The notes under the pieces were generated by a model, which ran no database searches, was not told the DNA's origin, and saw only the letters and a list, made by a program, of their open reading frames with translations. From NCBI GenBank assembly GCA_043798375.1, contig JAZDOS010000029.1, positions 1-64,000 on the forward strand: a stretch of 64,000 nt of DNA, written 5' to 3'. The stretch comes from JAPLMI01 sp043798375 (GTDB lineage: Bacteria; Omnitrophota; Gorgyraeia; 2-01-FULL-45-10). How positions within the stretch are numbered: position 1 is the first letter of the stretch; each line of letters begins with the position of its first letter. Shown piece after piece: positions 16,105 to 24,767 of this stretch. A program made the position numbers and the translations under genes.

Positions 16105-16732
16105 ACATAGAAAAAGACGCAACAAGCTCAGTATGATGACGGCCCACAGGAATGCCATGCTGAGGAATATGGCCAAGAACCTTTTGAAATTTCAGAGGGT
16201 AAAGACTACTATAGCAAGGGCCAAGGAGGCAAGAAGGCTCGTCGAGCATCTCATAACCCTGTCCAAGACAGATACCGTAGTATCGCGAAGAAGGGCATAC
16301 GACATCCTTACCGATAGAGACCTTGTCTACAAGCTATTCAAGGAAACCTCTCAGCTTTTCAAGTCCAGGTCGAGCGGCTATACCAGGATCATACCTCTGG
16401 GGTTCAGGCGCGGTGACGGCGCGAGCCTTTGTGTTTTTGAGCTTACCGAGAAGAAGATCGTAGAGAAGCTGCCGAAAAAGAAGGCTAAAGAGGAGAAGAT
16501 AACAGAGAAGGGTTCAGGGGACAGGGTTCAGGGTTCAGGCGTAGATAAGAAGGAGCATAAAAAAGAGCCCCATGCCGCCGAGCCGAAGATAAAGACGATC
16601 CCAAAGAAAAAACCCACTCTGGCGGAAGAGAAGAGACAAGAGAAAGCTAAGAGCGAAGACAGGAAGGCGTCGCAACAGCGCGGCTTCATGAAGAATCTTC
16701 GAGGCCTCTTCCGTAAAAGAGGCGATTTCTAG
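16100..16732 (+). CDS. rplQ: 50S ribosomal protein L17 with long C-terminal tail
   Basis: L17 core in residues 1-118 (MRHRKRRNKLSMMTAHRNAM; IPLGFRRGDGASLCVFEL). The remaining 90 residues are Lys/Glu-rich and include GSGDRVQGSGV, which is encoded by a GGTTCAGG repeat at 16510-16540. 210 residues against about 120 normally. The ATG and its AGGAGG come from the palindromic element just upstream. Last gene of the superoperon. Confidence 0.95.
   Translation: MRHRKRRNKLSMMTAHRNAMLRNMAKNLLKFQRVKTTIARAKEARRLVEHLITLSKTDTVVSRRRAYDILTDRDLVYKLFKETSQLFKSRSSGYTRIIPLGFRRGDGASLCVFELTEKKIVEKLPKKKAKEEKITEKGSGDRVQGSGVDKKEHKKEPHAAEPKIKTIPKKKPTLAEEKRQEKAKSEDRKASQQRGFMKNLRGLFRKRGDF
16510..16540. repeat. GGTTCAGG-type short repeat inside rplQ
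   Basis: GGTTCAGGGGACAGGG followed by TTCAGGGTTCAGGC, translated as part of the L17 tail (residues R-V-Q-G-S). A close relative (GGGACACAGGGTTCAGGG) is at 61070-61090, read in the same frame at the N-terminus of RfaE2. Confidence 0.7.
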
Positions 16733-16755
16733 CAAATAATTAGTCTGCAATGTTT

Positions 16756-16794
16756 AAAAGCCCATTGATCTGTATGGTCGATGGGCTTTTTGTT
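16756..16794 (+). terminator. Rho-independent terminator after rplQ
   Basis: Stem AAAAGCCCATTGATC / GTCGATGGGCTTTT with a short loop and a T-rich end. It ends the ribosomal superoperon. Confidence 0.88.
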
Positions 16795-16885
16795 GGAAAT
16801 TTTTCTTCACAGAAGTCGAATCGAAAAATTTTAAAATAATTGCAATAATTTTCCCGAAAAAAACGTCTATATAGTAGGGGATAAA

Positions 16886-17431
16886 ATGCCTATACAGGCG
16901 GAAAGGGGAGATATGAAGGAGTTGATGCCGCAGGAGATGATCGAGAGGAGAATTTATTTACTTCGAGGGCATAAAGTCATGCTATCGATGGACTTGGCAA
17001 AACTTTATGGAGTATTGCCAAAGCGGTTAAATGAGCAGGTGAAACGGAATATGAAGAGGTTTCCAGATGATTTTATGTTTCAATTAAATGACGATGAATA
17101 CGAAATCTTGAAGTCGCAAATTGCGACTTCAAGATGGGGTGGTATGCGGCGTGCAAACCCGTATGCTTTTACGGAGCAAGGCGTGGCCATGTTGTCAAGC
17201 GTCCTAAATAGTGAAAGGGCCATCCAGGTTAATATCGTCATAATGCGTGCATTTGTAAAATTAAGGCAGATTCTATCCACGCATAGAGAACTCGCCCATA
17301 AGCTCAATGAATTAGAAAGAAAAGTCGAAAAGCACGATGCCGATATTCAGTCTATCTTTGAGGCGATCCGCCAGCTCATGGCTCCGAAAGCGACAAGATC
17401 TCGCATAATAACAGGCTTCAAACCGGTATGA
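16886..17431 (+). CDS. ORF6N domain-containing protein
   Basis: 181 residues. The N-terminal half matches the ORF6N DNA-binding domain of phage and mobile-element proteins (ERRIYLLRGHKVMLSMDLAK; RFPDDFMFQLNDDE; NPYAFTEQGVAMLSSVLNSE). The C-terminal half is a predicted coiled coil (HKLNELERKVEKHDADIQSI). Family members occur in prophages and scattered singly on chromosomes; the role here is unknown. The start could be the ATG at 16886 or the one at 16913 after GGGGAG. Codon use is more AT-rich than the neighbouring ribosomal genes, consistent with acquisition. Confidence 0.85.
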   Translation: MPIQAERGDMKELMPQEMIERRIYLLRGHKVMLSMDLAKLYGVLPKRLNEQVKRNMKRFPDDFMFQLNDDEYEILKSQIATSRWGGMRRANPYAFTEQGVAMLSSVLNSERAIQVNIVIMRAFVKLRQILSTHRELAHKLNELERKVEKHDADIQSIFEAIRQLMAPKATRSRIITGFKPV

Positions 17432-17432
17432 T

Positions 17433-17480
17433 ATTGAAAAAATAACAATTGAAAAAATAACAATTGAAAAAATAACGCTT
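17433..17480. repeat. 16-bp tandem repeat, three units
   Basis: Three head-to-tail copies of ATTGAAAAAATAACAA, the last differing in its final two bases (GC). It begins right after the ORF6N stop. Confidence 0.85.
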
Positions 17481-17537
17481 TAATAATCCTCTTATTTATA
17501 ATATAATATTACCCATTCATTATAGGAGAGGTTTGTA

Positions 17538-17665
17538 TGAACCCCGTTAGAAAATAACGTATTAAATAGATTCTTGAATTAATAATATATTTTTGAATTT
17601 ATTATGAAAGGTCGGTATATGATAGACGATAACTCTGATAAACCAAAATTTTCTAACGGGGTGAA
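17538..17665. repeat. Start-site palindromic element, copy 4 (aminotransferase)
   Basis: Element 17542-17661 (120 bp), 14-bp arms CCCCGTTAGAAAAT / ATTTTCTAACGGGG, flanked by TGAA (17538-17541 and 17662-17665). The upstream ATG (17537) has AGGAGAGG and now encodes only MNPVRK-stop. Excision would give ATGAAGCTCGCAAAACGC, a natural aminotransferase start. Confidence 0.87.
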
Positions 17666-18875
17666 GCTCGCAAAACGCGTATCGGATATAGCGGAATCGG
17701 TAACTCTTGAGATAACATCCAAAGCCAGAAAGATGGCTAATGAAGGTATCGATGTCGTAAATTTCGCTGCCGGAGAGCCGGATTTCGACACGCCTTCGCA
17801 CATAAAAGAGGCCGCGGTTAAAGCGATAAACGAAGGATTTACCAAGTATACCCCCTCAAGCGGCGTGCAGGAGTTGAGGGATGCGATATCCCGGAAACTT
17901 AAGAAGGATAACGGCCTTGATTACTCGCCTTCCCAGATAGTCGTTTCGAACGGCGCGAAGCATTCGCTCAACAATATATTTCAGGCGATATGCGAATCCG
18001 GCGACGAGGTGATAATTCCGGCGCCATACTGGCTCAGCTATCCGGCGATGGTCAGGATGGCGGATGCAAGGCCCGTAATTCTCGAAACGCGGCAGGAGAA
18101 CAATTTTAAGGTCACCGAGAAAGAGCTTGCGGCAAAGATCGGCAGTAAGACAAAATGTTTTGTACTGAACAGCCCTTCGAACCCTACCGGGTCGGTATAT
18201 TCAAGAGCTGATCTTGAGGTGGTCGCGAGGCTGGCCGTGAAACACAAATTTTTCGTCATAAGCGACGAGATATATGAGAAACTGGTCTACGGAGGCGCGC
18301 GGCATCTATCGATCGCGTCTTTAGGGAAAGATATATACGATCTTGTCATAACTGTAAATGGCGTGTCGAAGAGCTACTCCATGACCGGATGGCGCATAGG
18401 ATACGCTGCAGGCCCTGTCGACGTCATGAAGGCGATAGCCGGCCTCCAGAGCCACGCGGCATCCAACCCCTGTTCGATAAGCCAGAGGGCGGCCATAGCC
18501 GCATTGAACGAGGACCAGAGATGCGTCGAGGAGATGACGCGGGAATTCGAGAAGAGACGGGACCTTATGGTGTCGCGGATAAGCGCCATGGGTAAGGTCT
18601 CGTGCGTCAAGCCGGATGGCGCGTTTTACGTATTCTGCGATATTTCAAGGCTCAAAAAAGGCTCAGTCGTTATCGCTAACAGGCTTCTCGAGGAAGCAAA
18701 GCTTGCCGTTATTCCGGGTGAACCTTTTGGCGCGGATTCGTTTATCCGATTAAGCTTTGCTATGAGCATGGACTGTATCTTGAAGGGTATGGACAGGCTC
18801 GAGGAGTGGGTGAACACGTTCGACAGGCTCAGTGTTCATCCTGAGCAGTGTCGAAGGATGAAGAAGAATGGGTAG
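17619..18875 (+). CDS. PLP-dependent aminotransferase, class I (aspartate aminotransferase-like)
   Basis: Amino-group transfer using pyridoxal phosphate. Fold type I features: NSPSNPTGSVYS, YEKLVYGG and the PLP-lysine segment VNGVSKSYSMTGWRIGYAAG. Similar to aspartate or broad-specificity aminotransferases; substrate not determinable. Three possible starts: ATG 17604 without a ribosome binding site, ATG 17619 with GAAAGG seven bases upstream (chosen), and GTG 17661 formed by the element, which matches the natural N-terminus (V-K-L-A-K-R). With 17619 the product begins with element-encoded residues ending SNGVK. The C-terminus (TFDRLSVHPEQCRRMKKNG) is also encoded by a repeat and overlaps the next start. 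Confidence 0.93.
   Translation: MIDDNSDKPKFSNGVKLAKRVSDIAESVTLEITSKARKMANEGIDVVNFAAGEPDFDTPSHIKEAAVKAINEGFTKYTPSSGVQELRDAISRKLKKDNGLDYSPSQIVVSNGAKHSLNNIFQAICESGDEVIIPAPYWLSYPAMVRMADARPVILETRQENNFKVTEKELAAKIGSKTKCFVLNSPSNPTGSVYSRADLEVVARLAVKHKFFVISDEIYEKLVYGGARHLSIASLGKDIYDLVITVNGVSKSYSMTGWRIGYAAGPVDVMKAIAGLQSHAASNPCSISQRAAIAALNEDQRCVEEMTREFEKRRDLMVSRISAMGKVSCVKPDGAFYVFCDISRLKKGSVVIANRLLEEAKLAVIPGEPFGADSFIRLSFAMSMDCILKGMDRLEEWVNTFDRLSVHPEQCRRMKKNG
18819..18855. repeat. TTCGACAGGCTCAG-type palindrome
   Basis: Arms TTCGACA-GGCTCAG and CTGAGC-A-GTGTCGAA around a short loop. It codes for the last residues of the aminotransferase, and the following GAAGGATGAAG serves as the leuC-like gene's ribosome binding region. 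Confidence 0.75.
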
Positions 18876-20130
18876 AACGATAGCGGAAAAGATATTATCG
18901 AACCGTGCCGCCAGGGATTTGAAGGCCGGCGATATAGCGATCTGCGGCGTCGACTTCTGTTTCGGGCAGGACGGCACAAGCTCCATAATAATCGACAGCT
19001 TTAAATCGCTCGGGGTCGATAAAGCCTTCGATAAGTCGAAGTTCTGCATGATCATCGACCATAGCGCGCCGAGCCCGAATCTGGGCGTATCGGAGATTCA
19101 TAAGAAGATGCGCGCCTTCGCGAAGACACTCGACGCAGGTTTATATGATATAGGCTGCGGCGTCTGCCACCAGCTCGTTCCGCAGAAAGGCCATGTCACA
19201 TGCGGGGACCTTGTTCTTGGGGCGGATTCTCACACCTGCACTTACGGCGCGCTCAATGTCTTCTCTACCGGCGTCGGATCGACGGATCTCGCCATTACAC
19301 TGGCAAGCGGCAAAAATTGGTTCAGGGTTCCCGAGACGATAAAAGTTACGGTGACGGGAAAATTGCCTAAGGGCGTATATTCCAAGGATATCATCCTTCG
19401 CATAATAAAGGATATAGGCTCCAACGGCGCGACCTATAAGTCGGTTGAGTTTTACGGCCCTGCGATATCGTCTTTAAGCGTGGACTCGCGCCTTACGATA
19501 TCGAATATGGCGGTCGAGATGGGCGCGAAATGCGGCCTCATGGAAGCCGATGAAAAAGTCCTGAAATGGCTAAGTGAGCGGTCGGCTAAGAAGCCGGCGC
19601 CTGTTTCCGCCGATCCGGACGCGAAATACGCGGCGTCCAAAAATTACGATGTGTCAAAGCTGGTCCCGCAGGTCGCCAAGCCTCACGCCGTTGACAATGT
19701 CTCGGATGTTACCGAGCTCGAGGGCGTAAAGATAGACCAGGCGTATCTCGGAACGTGCACAAACGGGAGGTTCGAAGACCTTGAGATCGCATCGAAGATA
19801 CTCAAGGGTAAAAGCATCCATCCGGATGTCAAATTTATTATCGCGCCGGCGTCCAGAGAGATATATCTCGAGGCCGCAAAAAAAGGGCTTGTTGAGATTT
19901 TCGTCAAATCGGGATGCGTTGTCGTAGGGCCGGGGTGCGGGCCTTGCGTGGGAACTCACAACGGAGTATTGGCGGACGGAGAAGTTGCTGTCTCGACCGC
20001 GAACAGGAACTTCAAAGGCAGGATGGGGAACCCGAATTCGTTCATATACCTGGCCAGCCCCGCGACGGTCGCAGCATCGGCAATAAAGGGCGCGATAGCG
20101 GATCCGCGGGAATATAAGGGTAAATTGTAA
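18868..20130 (+). CDS. leuC: Aconitase-family large subunit (LeuC-like)
   Basis: Iron-sulfur hydro-lyase large subunit of the isopropylmalate/homoaconitate/aconitase family, 420 residues. [4Fe-4S] cysteines are in YLGTCTNGR and VGPGCGPCVGTHNG; GADSHTCTYGAL is conserved. The neighbour genes are the matching small subunit, an isocitrate-type dehydrogenase and malate dehydrogenase, and no leuA or leuB is seen. It may therefore act as an aconitase rather than in leucine synthesis; that is inference. ATG start overlaps the aminotransferase stop. Confidence 0.9.
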   Translation: MGRTIAEKILSNRAARDLKAGDIAICGVDFCFGQDGTSSIIIDSFKSLGVDKAFDKSKFCMIIDHSAPSPNLGVSEIHKKMRAFAKTLDAGLYDIGCGVCHQLVPQKGHVTCGDLVLGADSHTCTYGALNVFSTGVGSTDLAITLASGKNWFRVPETIKVTVTGKLPKGVYSKDIILRIIKDIGSNGATYKSVEFYGPAISSLSVDSRLTISNMAVEMGAKCGLMEADEKVLKWLSERSAKKPAPVSADPDAKYAASKNYDVSKLVPQVAKPHAVDNVSDVTELEGVKIDQAYLGTCTNGRFEDLEIASKILKGKSIHPDVKFIIAPASREIYLEAAKKGLVEIFVKSGCVVVGPGCGPCVGTHNGVLADGEVAVSTANRNFKGRMGNPNSFIYLASPATVAASAIKGAIADPREYKGKL

Positions 20131-20134
20131 ATCT

Positions 20135-20635
20135 ATGAAACACTTCGCGCGCAGATTAAAAGTTAAAGACAACATCAATACCGACTACGTCATATCCGGA
20201 AGGTATAAATTTAAGATTCAGGATCCGAAGGAGCTGGCAATTCATATTTTTGAGGACCTGGACACGGATTTTGCCGCGCGCGTCAAGAAGGGCGACATTC
20301 TAATCGCGGGAGAGAATTTCGGCTGCGGCTCTTCGCGCGAACAGGCGCCTCAGGCCCTGAAGTGGGCGGGCTTTTACGCGGTCCTCGCCAAGAGTTTCGC
20401 GAGGATCTTCTATCGCAACGCTTTTAATATCGGATTGATGCTGGTAGAGTGCAATACCGACTTCATAGATGACGGCGATGAGCTGGAGCTCGATATCGAA
20501 AAGGGCAAGATTAAGGTCAAGGGTAAAGGCCTTATACTTGACGCGAAGCCGATACCACGCGTAATGAAGAGGCTCCTTGAAGACGGAGGGGTGGTAGCGC
20601 ATTTCAAAAAGCACGGGGGGTTCAGCTTTGAGTAA
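20135..20635 (+). CDS. leuD: Aconitase-family small subunit (LeuD-like)
   Basis: Swivel domain partner of the preceding large subunit. 166 residues with NFGCGSSREQAP at 61-72 and the AKSFARIFYRNAFNIGL segment. The substrate-recognition loop after the first strand reads G-R-Y-K-F-K (22-27), not the YLRT-type loop of homoaconitases nor an obvious isopropylmalate loop, so substrate is open. Overlaps the next gene by eight bases. Confidence 0.9.
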   Translation: MKHFARRLKVKDNINTDYVISGRYKFKIQDPKELAIHIFEDLDTDFAARVKKGDILIAGENFGCGSSREQAPQALKWAGFYAVLAKSFARIFYRNAFNIGLMLVECNTDFIDDGDELELDIEKGKIKVKGKGLILDAKPIPRVMKRLLEDGGVVAHFKKHGGFSFE

Positions 20636-21716
20636 ATATATAATCAACCTCATGCCCGGAGACGGGACCGGACCGGAGCTTGCCCTGGCCGCAAGAAGAT
20701 GCGTCGATTCCCTCGGGCTTGATATACAATGGGATATCCTCGAAGCCGGGGAATCGGCAGTCCAAAAGTATAAGACGCCGCTTCCGGAAAGCGTTTTAGA
20801 CTCTATCAGGAAGAATAAAGTCGCCCTCAAAGGCCCGATCACCACGCCTGTCGGGACGGGTTATCGAAGCGTCAACGTAGAGCTCAGAAAACGGCTCGAT
20901 CTTTACGCGTGCCTGCGGCCGTGCAAAAGTTATAAGGGTGTCCGGTCCAGGTATAAGGATATCGACCTTGTTATCGTAAGGGAGAATACCGAGGATCTTT
21001 ACGCGGGCATCGAATTCGAAAAGGGAACCGGCGATGCCAAAAAGATCATTTCTGTAATAGAAACCCTGTCGAAAAAGAAGATCCGGGAGGGGTCGGCGAT
21101 AAGCATAAAACCTATCTCGGCCGACGGGACGAAGAGAATAGTAAAGTTTGCCTTCGATTATGCCGTAAAGAATAATAGGCTTAAGGTCACGGCAGTTCAC
21201 AAGGCAAATATCATGAAATATACCGACGGCCTTTTCCTGGAAGTTGCCAGGGAAGTCGCGAAGCCTTACGAGGGAACGATCGCTTTTGAGGACAGGATCG
21301 TCGACAATATGTGCATGCAGCTTGTCCAGAAGCCGGAGGATTACGACGTCCTGGTGCTGCCGAACCTTTACGGCGATATCGTATCGGATTTATGCGCCGG
21401 GCTCGTCGGAGGCCTTGGTGTCGCGCCGGGAGCCAATATCGGGGATGGGGCAGCGGTATTCGAACCGACGCATGGAAGCGCGCCCAAATACAAAGGCATG
21501 AACAGGGTAAATCCGGTCGCGATATTATTATCCGCGGTATTGATGCTGCGGTATCTCGGCGAAAAAGAATGCGCGGACAGGCTTGAAACGGCTGTCGCAT
21601 CTGTTATAGCGGAAGGCAGGCACGTCACATACGACCTCAAGGAAAATAGAAACGACCCGACCGCTGTCGGCACGGCTGAGATGGCGGATGCGATTATCAG
21701 AAAAATCAAATCGTAA
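20628..21716 (+). CDS. Isocitrate/isopropylmalate dehydrogenase family, isocitrate type
   Basis: Decarboxylating beta-hydroxyacid dehydrogenase, 362 residues. The substrate motif S81-V-N-V-E-L-R87 has the Ser and Asn used for isocitrate; HKANIMKYTDGLFLEV is also typical of isocitrate dehydrogenases. Positions that set the coenzyme read HGSAPKYKGMNRVNP, with K-Y and V as in NADP enzymes, although the downstream Arg expected for NADP is Glu (VTYDLKE). Oxidative decarboxylation of isocitrate is the best guess; NAD or NADP use is uncertain. Between the aconitase-like subunits and mdh. Confidence 0.9.
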   Translation: MSKYIINLMPGDGTGPELALAARRCVDSLGLDIQWDILEAGESAVQKYKTPLPESVLDSIRKNKVALKGPITTPVGTGYRSVNVELRKRLDLYACLRPCKSYKGVRSRYKDIDLVIVRENTEDLYAGIEFEKGTGDAKKIISVIETLSKKKIREGSAISIKPISADGTKRIVKFAFDYAVKNNRLKVTAVHKANIMKYTDGLFLEVAREVAKPYEGTIAFEDRIVDNMCMQLVQKPEDYDVLVLPNLYGDIVSDLCAGLVGGLGVAPGANIGDGAAVFEPTHGSAPKYKGMNRVNPVAILLSAVLMLRYLGEKECADRLETAVASVIAEGRHVTYDLKENRNDPTAVGTAEMADAIIRKIKS

Positions 21717-21750
21717 TTCGTAATCAGTAATGAGTAATGCGTAATTAAAA

Positions 21751-22671
21751 ATGACAGATAAAATCGCGATAATAGGCGCAGGAAACGTAGGAGCCGCGCT
21801 TGCCCAAAGAATAATTGAGGGTAATCTGGCCGACGTCGTCCTGCTGGACATCGCGAAGAATATGGCTATCGGCAAATCTTTCGATCTTCTCGATGCCGCA
21901 TTTATCGTCGGCCACGAGCGGGATATCAAAGCCGCCGATGATTATTCGGATATAAAAGAATCCGGTATCGTAGTCGTCACTGCCGGTGTTCCCAGAAAGC
22001 CCGGAATGACACGCGAAGAGCTCGTCTCTATCAACGCGCGTATAGTCAAGGGCGCCTGTGAAAAAATAAAGGCCTATGCGCCGCAAGCCATAGTCATAAT
22101 CGTCACAAATCCTCTCGACGCGCTGACGCACCTGGCATATAAGGTAACGGGGTTTGAGAGAAGACGGGTTTTTGGCATGGCGGGTGTGTTGGACGCATCC
22201 AGATTCGTCAATCTCATAGCGCATGAACTGAAAGTTCCCATATCTTCCATCGAGACCTATATGCTCGGGAGCCATGGAGATACGATGGTTCCCGTTATAT
22301 CCAGGACCCGCGTAGGCGGAAAAGATATCACGAAAGCTCTGCCCAAGGACAAACTCGACCTTATCGTCAAGAGGACGCGCGACCGTGGCGCCGAAATCGT
22401 GAGCCTGCTGGGCTCGGGAAGCGCTTATTATTCGCCGAGCGCCGCCGTCTTTAAGATGATAAGCGCCATTTTGAAAGATTCCGGCGATGTGCTTGTTGTG
22501 TCGGCGAATCTCGAAGGCGAATATGGGTTGGAGGATATTTCCATAGGCGTTCCGTGCAAAATCGGAAAGGAAGGTATCGAAAAGATAATAGAGCTTGACC
22601 TGGCGCCGGACGAAAAGTCGGCATTCAAAAAGTCAGCGCAGGCGATAAAGGGTTCGATTGAACTTTTATAG
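21751..22671 (+). CDS. mdh: Malate dehydrogenase
   Basis: Interconverts malate and oxaloacetate. 306 residues of the lactate-dehydrogenase-like type. NAD site GAGNVGAALA near residue 9 with Asp after the second strand (VVLLDI). The Arg in VPRKPGMTREEL selects malate over lactate. Catalytic His is in GSHGDTMVPV. Preceded by an AT-rich spacer made of repeats of the GTAAT type (21711-21745). Confidence 0.95.
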   Translation: MTDKIAIIGAGNVGAALAQRIIEGNLADVVLLDIAKNMAIGKSFDLLDAAFIVGHERDIKAADDYSDIKESGIVVVTAGVPRKPGMTREELVSINARIVKGACEKIKAYAPQAIVIIVTNPLDALTHLAYKVTGFERRRVFGMAGVLDASRFVNLIAHELKVPISSIETYMLGSHGDTMVPVISRTRVGGKDITKALPKDKLDLIVKRTRDRGAEIVSLLGSGSAYYSPSAAVFKMISAILKDSGDVLVVSANLEGEYGLEDISIGVPCKIGKEGIEKIIELDLAPDEKSAFKKSAQAIKGSIELL

Positions 22672-22675
22672 AGTA

Positions 22676-22780
22676 AGTCAAAAGGTAAAAGTAAAAAGGT
22701 AAAAGTTCAATGCAAAATTCAAAAGTTTTAAGTTTTACGTTGTAGTTTTACCTTTTGCGTTTTTACTTTTGACTTTAAGG
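22676..22780. repeat. AAGGTAAAAG-type imperfect palindrome, copy 2
   Basis: Left half AAGTCAAAAGGTAAAAGT and AAAAAGGTAAAAGTTCAA; right half TTTTACCTTTTGCG and TTTTTACTTTTGACTT. It fills the mdh-lpdA gap and may act as a terminator-like hairpin. Related to 4530-4652 and 30130-30157. Confidence 0.7.
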
Positions 22781-22795
22781 TTCGAGAAAACTATC

Positions 22796-24115
22796 GTGAA
22801 ACAATACGACCTTGCCATAATAGGTTCGGGCCCCGGAGGTTATGTGGCCGGCCTTTATGCTGCCCGCCACAACCTGAAAACCTGCGTCATAGAAAAAGAC
22901 CTTGTCGGAGGAACGTGCCTGAATCGAGGCTGCATTCCTACCAAATCGCTTCTTCATTCCGCCTCAATAGTGAATATGCTCAAAGTTGCGCCTGCCTGCG
23001 GTATCGAAATAGACGGATATCGTGTAAATTTCGGCAGGATGATGATGCGCAAGGATGAAATCACCGCCCGGCTGAGGGCAGGTATCGAGACTCTCTTTCG
23101 CGCAAATTCGATCGACCTCATAAGGGGTGCTGCATCGCTAATCGATCAAAATACGATAACGGCCGGAGGAGAGGCGATATCCGCTAAAAATGTAATAATC
23201 GCGGCAGGCTCGAAGGTTTCGGGGCTTCCCGATTTAACGATCGACGAATCCGGCATACTCTCAAGCGACGGCGCGCTGACGCTTAAGGAGCTTCCGAAAA
23301 GCATCCTCATCGTCGGCGGCGGCGTTATCGGCTGCGAATTCGCGACGTTATTCAATTCGTTGGGCGTAAAAGTCACGATCGTCGAACTGATGGATAGGCT
23401 AATTCCCGGCGCCTCGAAGGAAGCATCAAAAAAGCTCGAGATCATATTGAAAAAACGCGGCGTAGAAGTCCTGACTTCTACCGAGATAGAAAAAGCGCCT
23501 AAGACTGCCGAGAAGATTCTCATCTCGGTCGGCCGGGCCCCAAACACCGGGGGGCTCGGGCTTGATAAGGCAGGCATAGCAGCCGAGAGAGGGAGGATCG
23601 TTGTAGACGAATACCTGAGGACGACGGCCGAAAATATATTCGCGATAGGCGATTGCGTCGCCGGCCCACTCCTTGCCCACAAGGCTTCATATGACGCGAT
23701 GGTCGCAGTGGACAATATTTGCCAAAAGATGAGAAAGCGCGATTATTCAAATATTCCGAACTGTATCTGGACCAGCCCTGATATCGCCAGCGTCGGCCTT
23801 ACCGAAGAAGAGGCCAGGGCCAAGCACCCCGACCTAAAAACTGCCAGGTTTCCATATCTCGCGTCCGGCAAGGCAGTTATAAAAGGCGCGGTAGAAGGCT
23901 ACGTGAAGATCATGGGCGATTCAAAGGGCTGTATAATAGGCGTGGAGATATTCGGCGACGAGGCATGCGACCTGATAGGGGAAGCGGTACTGGCAAAAAC
24001 GATGGGTATCAAGATAAGCGACTGGGCAGGAGTCGTTCACGGCCATCCGACACTATCCGAGATCCTGCAGGAAGCGGCGCACATATTCTCGGGGACGCCG
24101 ATACACAGCATTTAA
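22796..24115 (+). CDS. lpdA: Dihydrolipoyl dehydrogenase
   Basis: FAD/NAD disulfide oxidoreductase (E3) that reoxidises lipoyl groups of 2-oxoacid dehydrogenase or glycine cleavage complexes. FAD site GSGPGG at 10-15, redox cysteines C41 and C46 in CLNRGC, NAD site VGGGVIGCEFA, and C-terminal HGHPTLSE with the active-site His. 439 residues from the GTG at 22796; an upstream in-frame TTG at 22769 lies in the repeat and is less likely. It is followed by lipB and lipA, which supports the lipoyl role. Confidence 0.95.
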   Translation: MKQYDLAIIGSGPGGYVAGLYAARHNLKTCVIEKDLVGGTCLNRGCIPTKSLLHSASIVNMLKVAPACGIEIDGYRVNFGRMMMRKDEITARLRAGIETLFRANSIDLIRGAASLIDQNTITAGGEAISAKNVIIAAGSKVSGLPDLTIDESGILSSDGALTLKELPKSILIVGGGVIGCEFATLFNSLGVKVTIVELMDRLIPGASKEASKKLEIILKKRGVEVLTSTEIEKAPKTAEKILISVGRAPNTGGLGLDKAGIAAERGRIVVDEYLRTTAENIFAIGDCVAGPLLAHKASYDAMVAVDNICQKMRKRDYSNIPNCIWTSPDIASVGLTEEEARAKHPDLKTARFPYLASGKAVIKGAVEGYVKIMGDSKGCIIGVEIFGDEACDLIGEAVLAKTMGIKISDWAGVVHGHPTLSEILQEAAHIFSGTPIHSI

Positions 24116-24116
24116 A

Positions 24117-24767
24117 ATGATAGTCGACTTAGGATTAATAGATTATGCCGAGGCATACGGAATACAGAAAGAGCTTGTAAATAAGAGAAGGCGCAGGGAG
24201 TTGGGCGACAGCCTGATCCTGGCCGAACATCCGCCGATATTCACGATAGGCAGGTCCGGCTCGATCGAGAACCTGATCAAGAATAACGGTGTTCCGGTAT
24301 TGCGGGTCGACAGGGGCGGGGATATAACATTTCACGGCCCGGGACAGCTGGTCTTGTATCCTATAGTAAATTTAAAGGACAACGCCCTGGATCTTCATAA
24401 ATATATGAGGCTGCTCGAGTCGGGGGCCATATCATTTTTACGTAAGTATTCGGTCAAGGCGGAAAGTGTCGGGAAGAAGACGGGCGTCTGGGTCGACGGG
24501 AAAAAGATCGCCTCGATAGGGATAGCCGCATCGAACTGGGTCACTTATCACGGTATGGGTATCAATTTAAATGTCGATCTCGAATATTTTTCCATGATCT
24601 ATCCGTGCGGCATGAAGGATGTCCATGCCGCATCGCTTGATCGCGTCATAGGGCGAAAGGTTTCGATGGAGGACGCAAAGCGCGATTTCTCGGCAATATT
24701 AAGCAACACCATCGATTTTGGAGAGAGGGCTCTTGCTTACGCTGAATACGAATCCGCCATGGCTTAA
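24117..24767 (+). CDS. lipB: Octanoyltransferase LipB
   Basis: Moves octanoate from acyl carrier protein to lipoyl domains. 216 residues. Family features: GGDITFHGPGQLVLYPIVNL, the Lys in KKIASIGIAASNWVTYHGM and the catalytic Cys in IYPCGMKDV. One base after lpdA; its 3' end overlaps lipA. Confidence 0.95.
   Translation: MIVDLGLIDYAEAYGIQKELVNKRRRRELGDSLILAEHPPIFTIGRSGSIENLIKNNGVPVLRVDRGGDITFHGPGQLVLYPIVNLKDNALDLHKYMRLLESGAISFLRKYSVKAESVGKKTGVWVDGKKIASIGIAASNWVTYHGMGINLNVDLEYFSMIYPCGMKDVHAASLDRVIGRKVSMEDAKRDFSAILSNTIDFGERALAYAEYESAMA

Noticed and set aside
17433..17480. Possible small CRISPR array
   Set aside because: Three direct 16-bp units without spacers are a simple tandem repeat.
21711..21750. 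Regulatory site upstream of mdh
   Set aside because: It is a low-complexity GTAAT-type spacer with no palindrome or promoter boxes that I could support.
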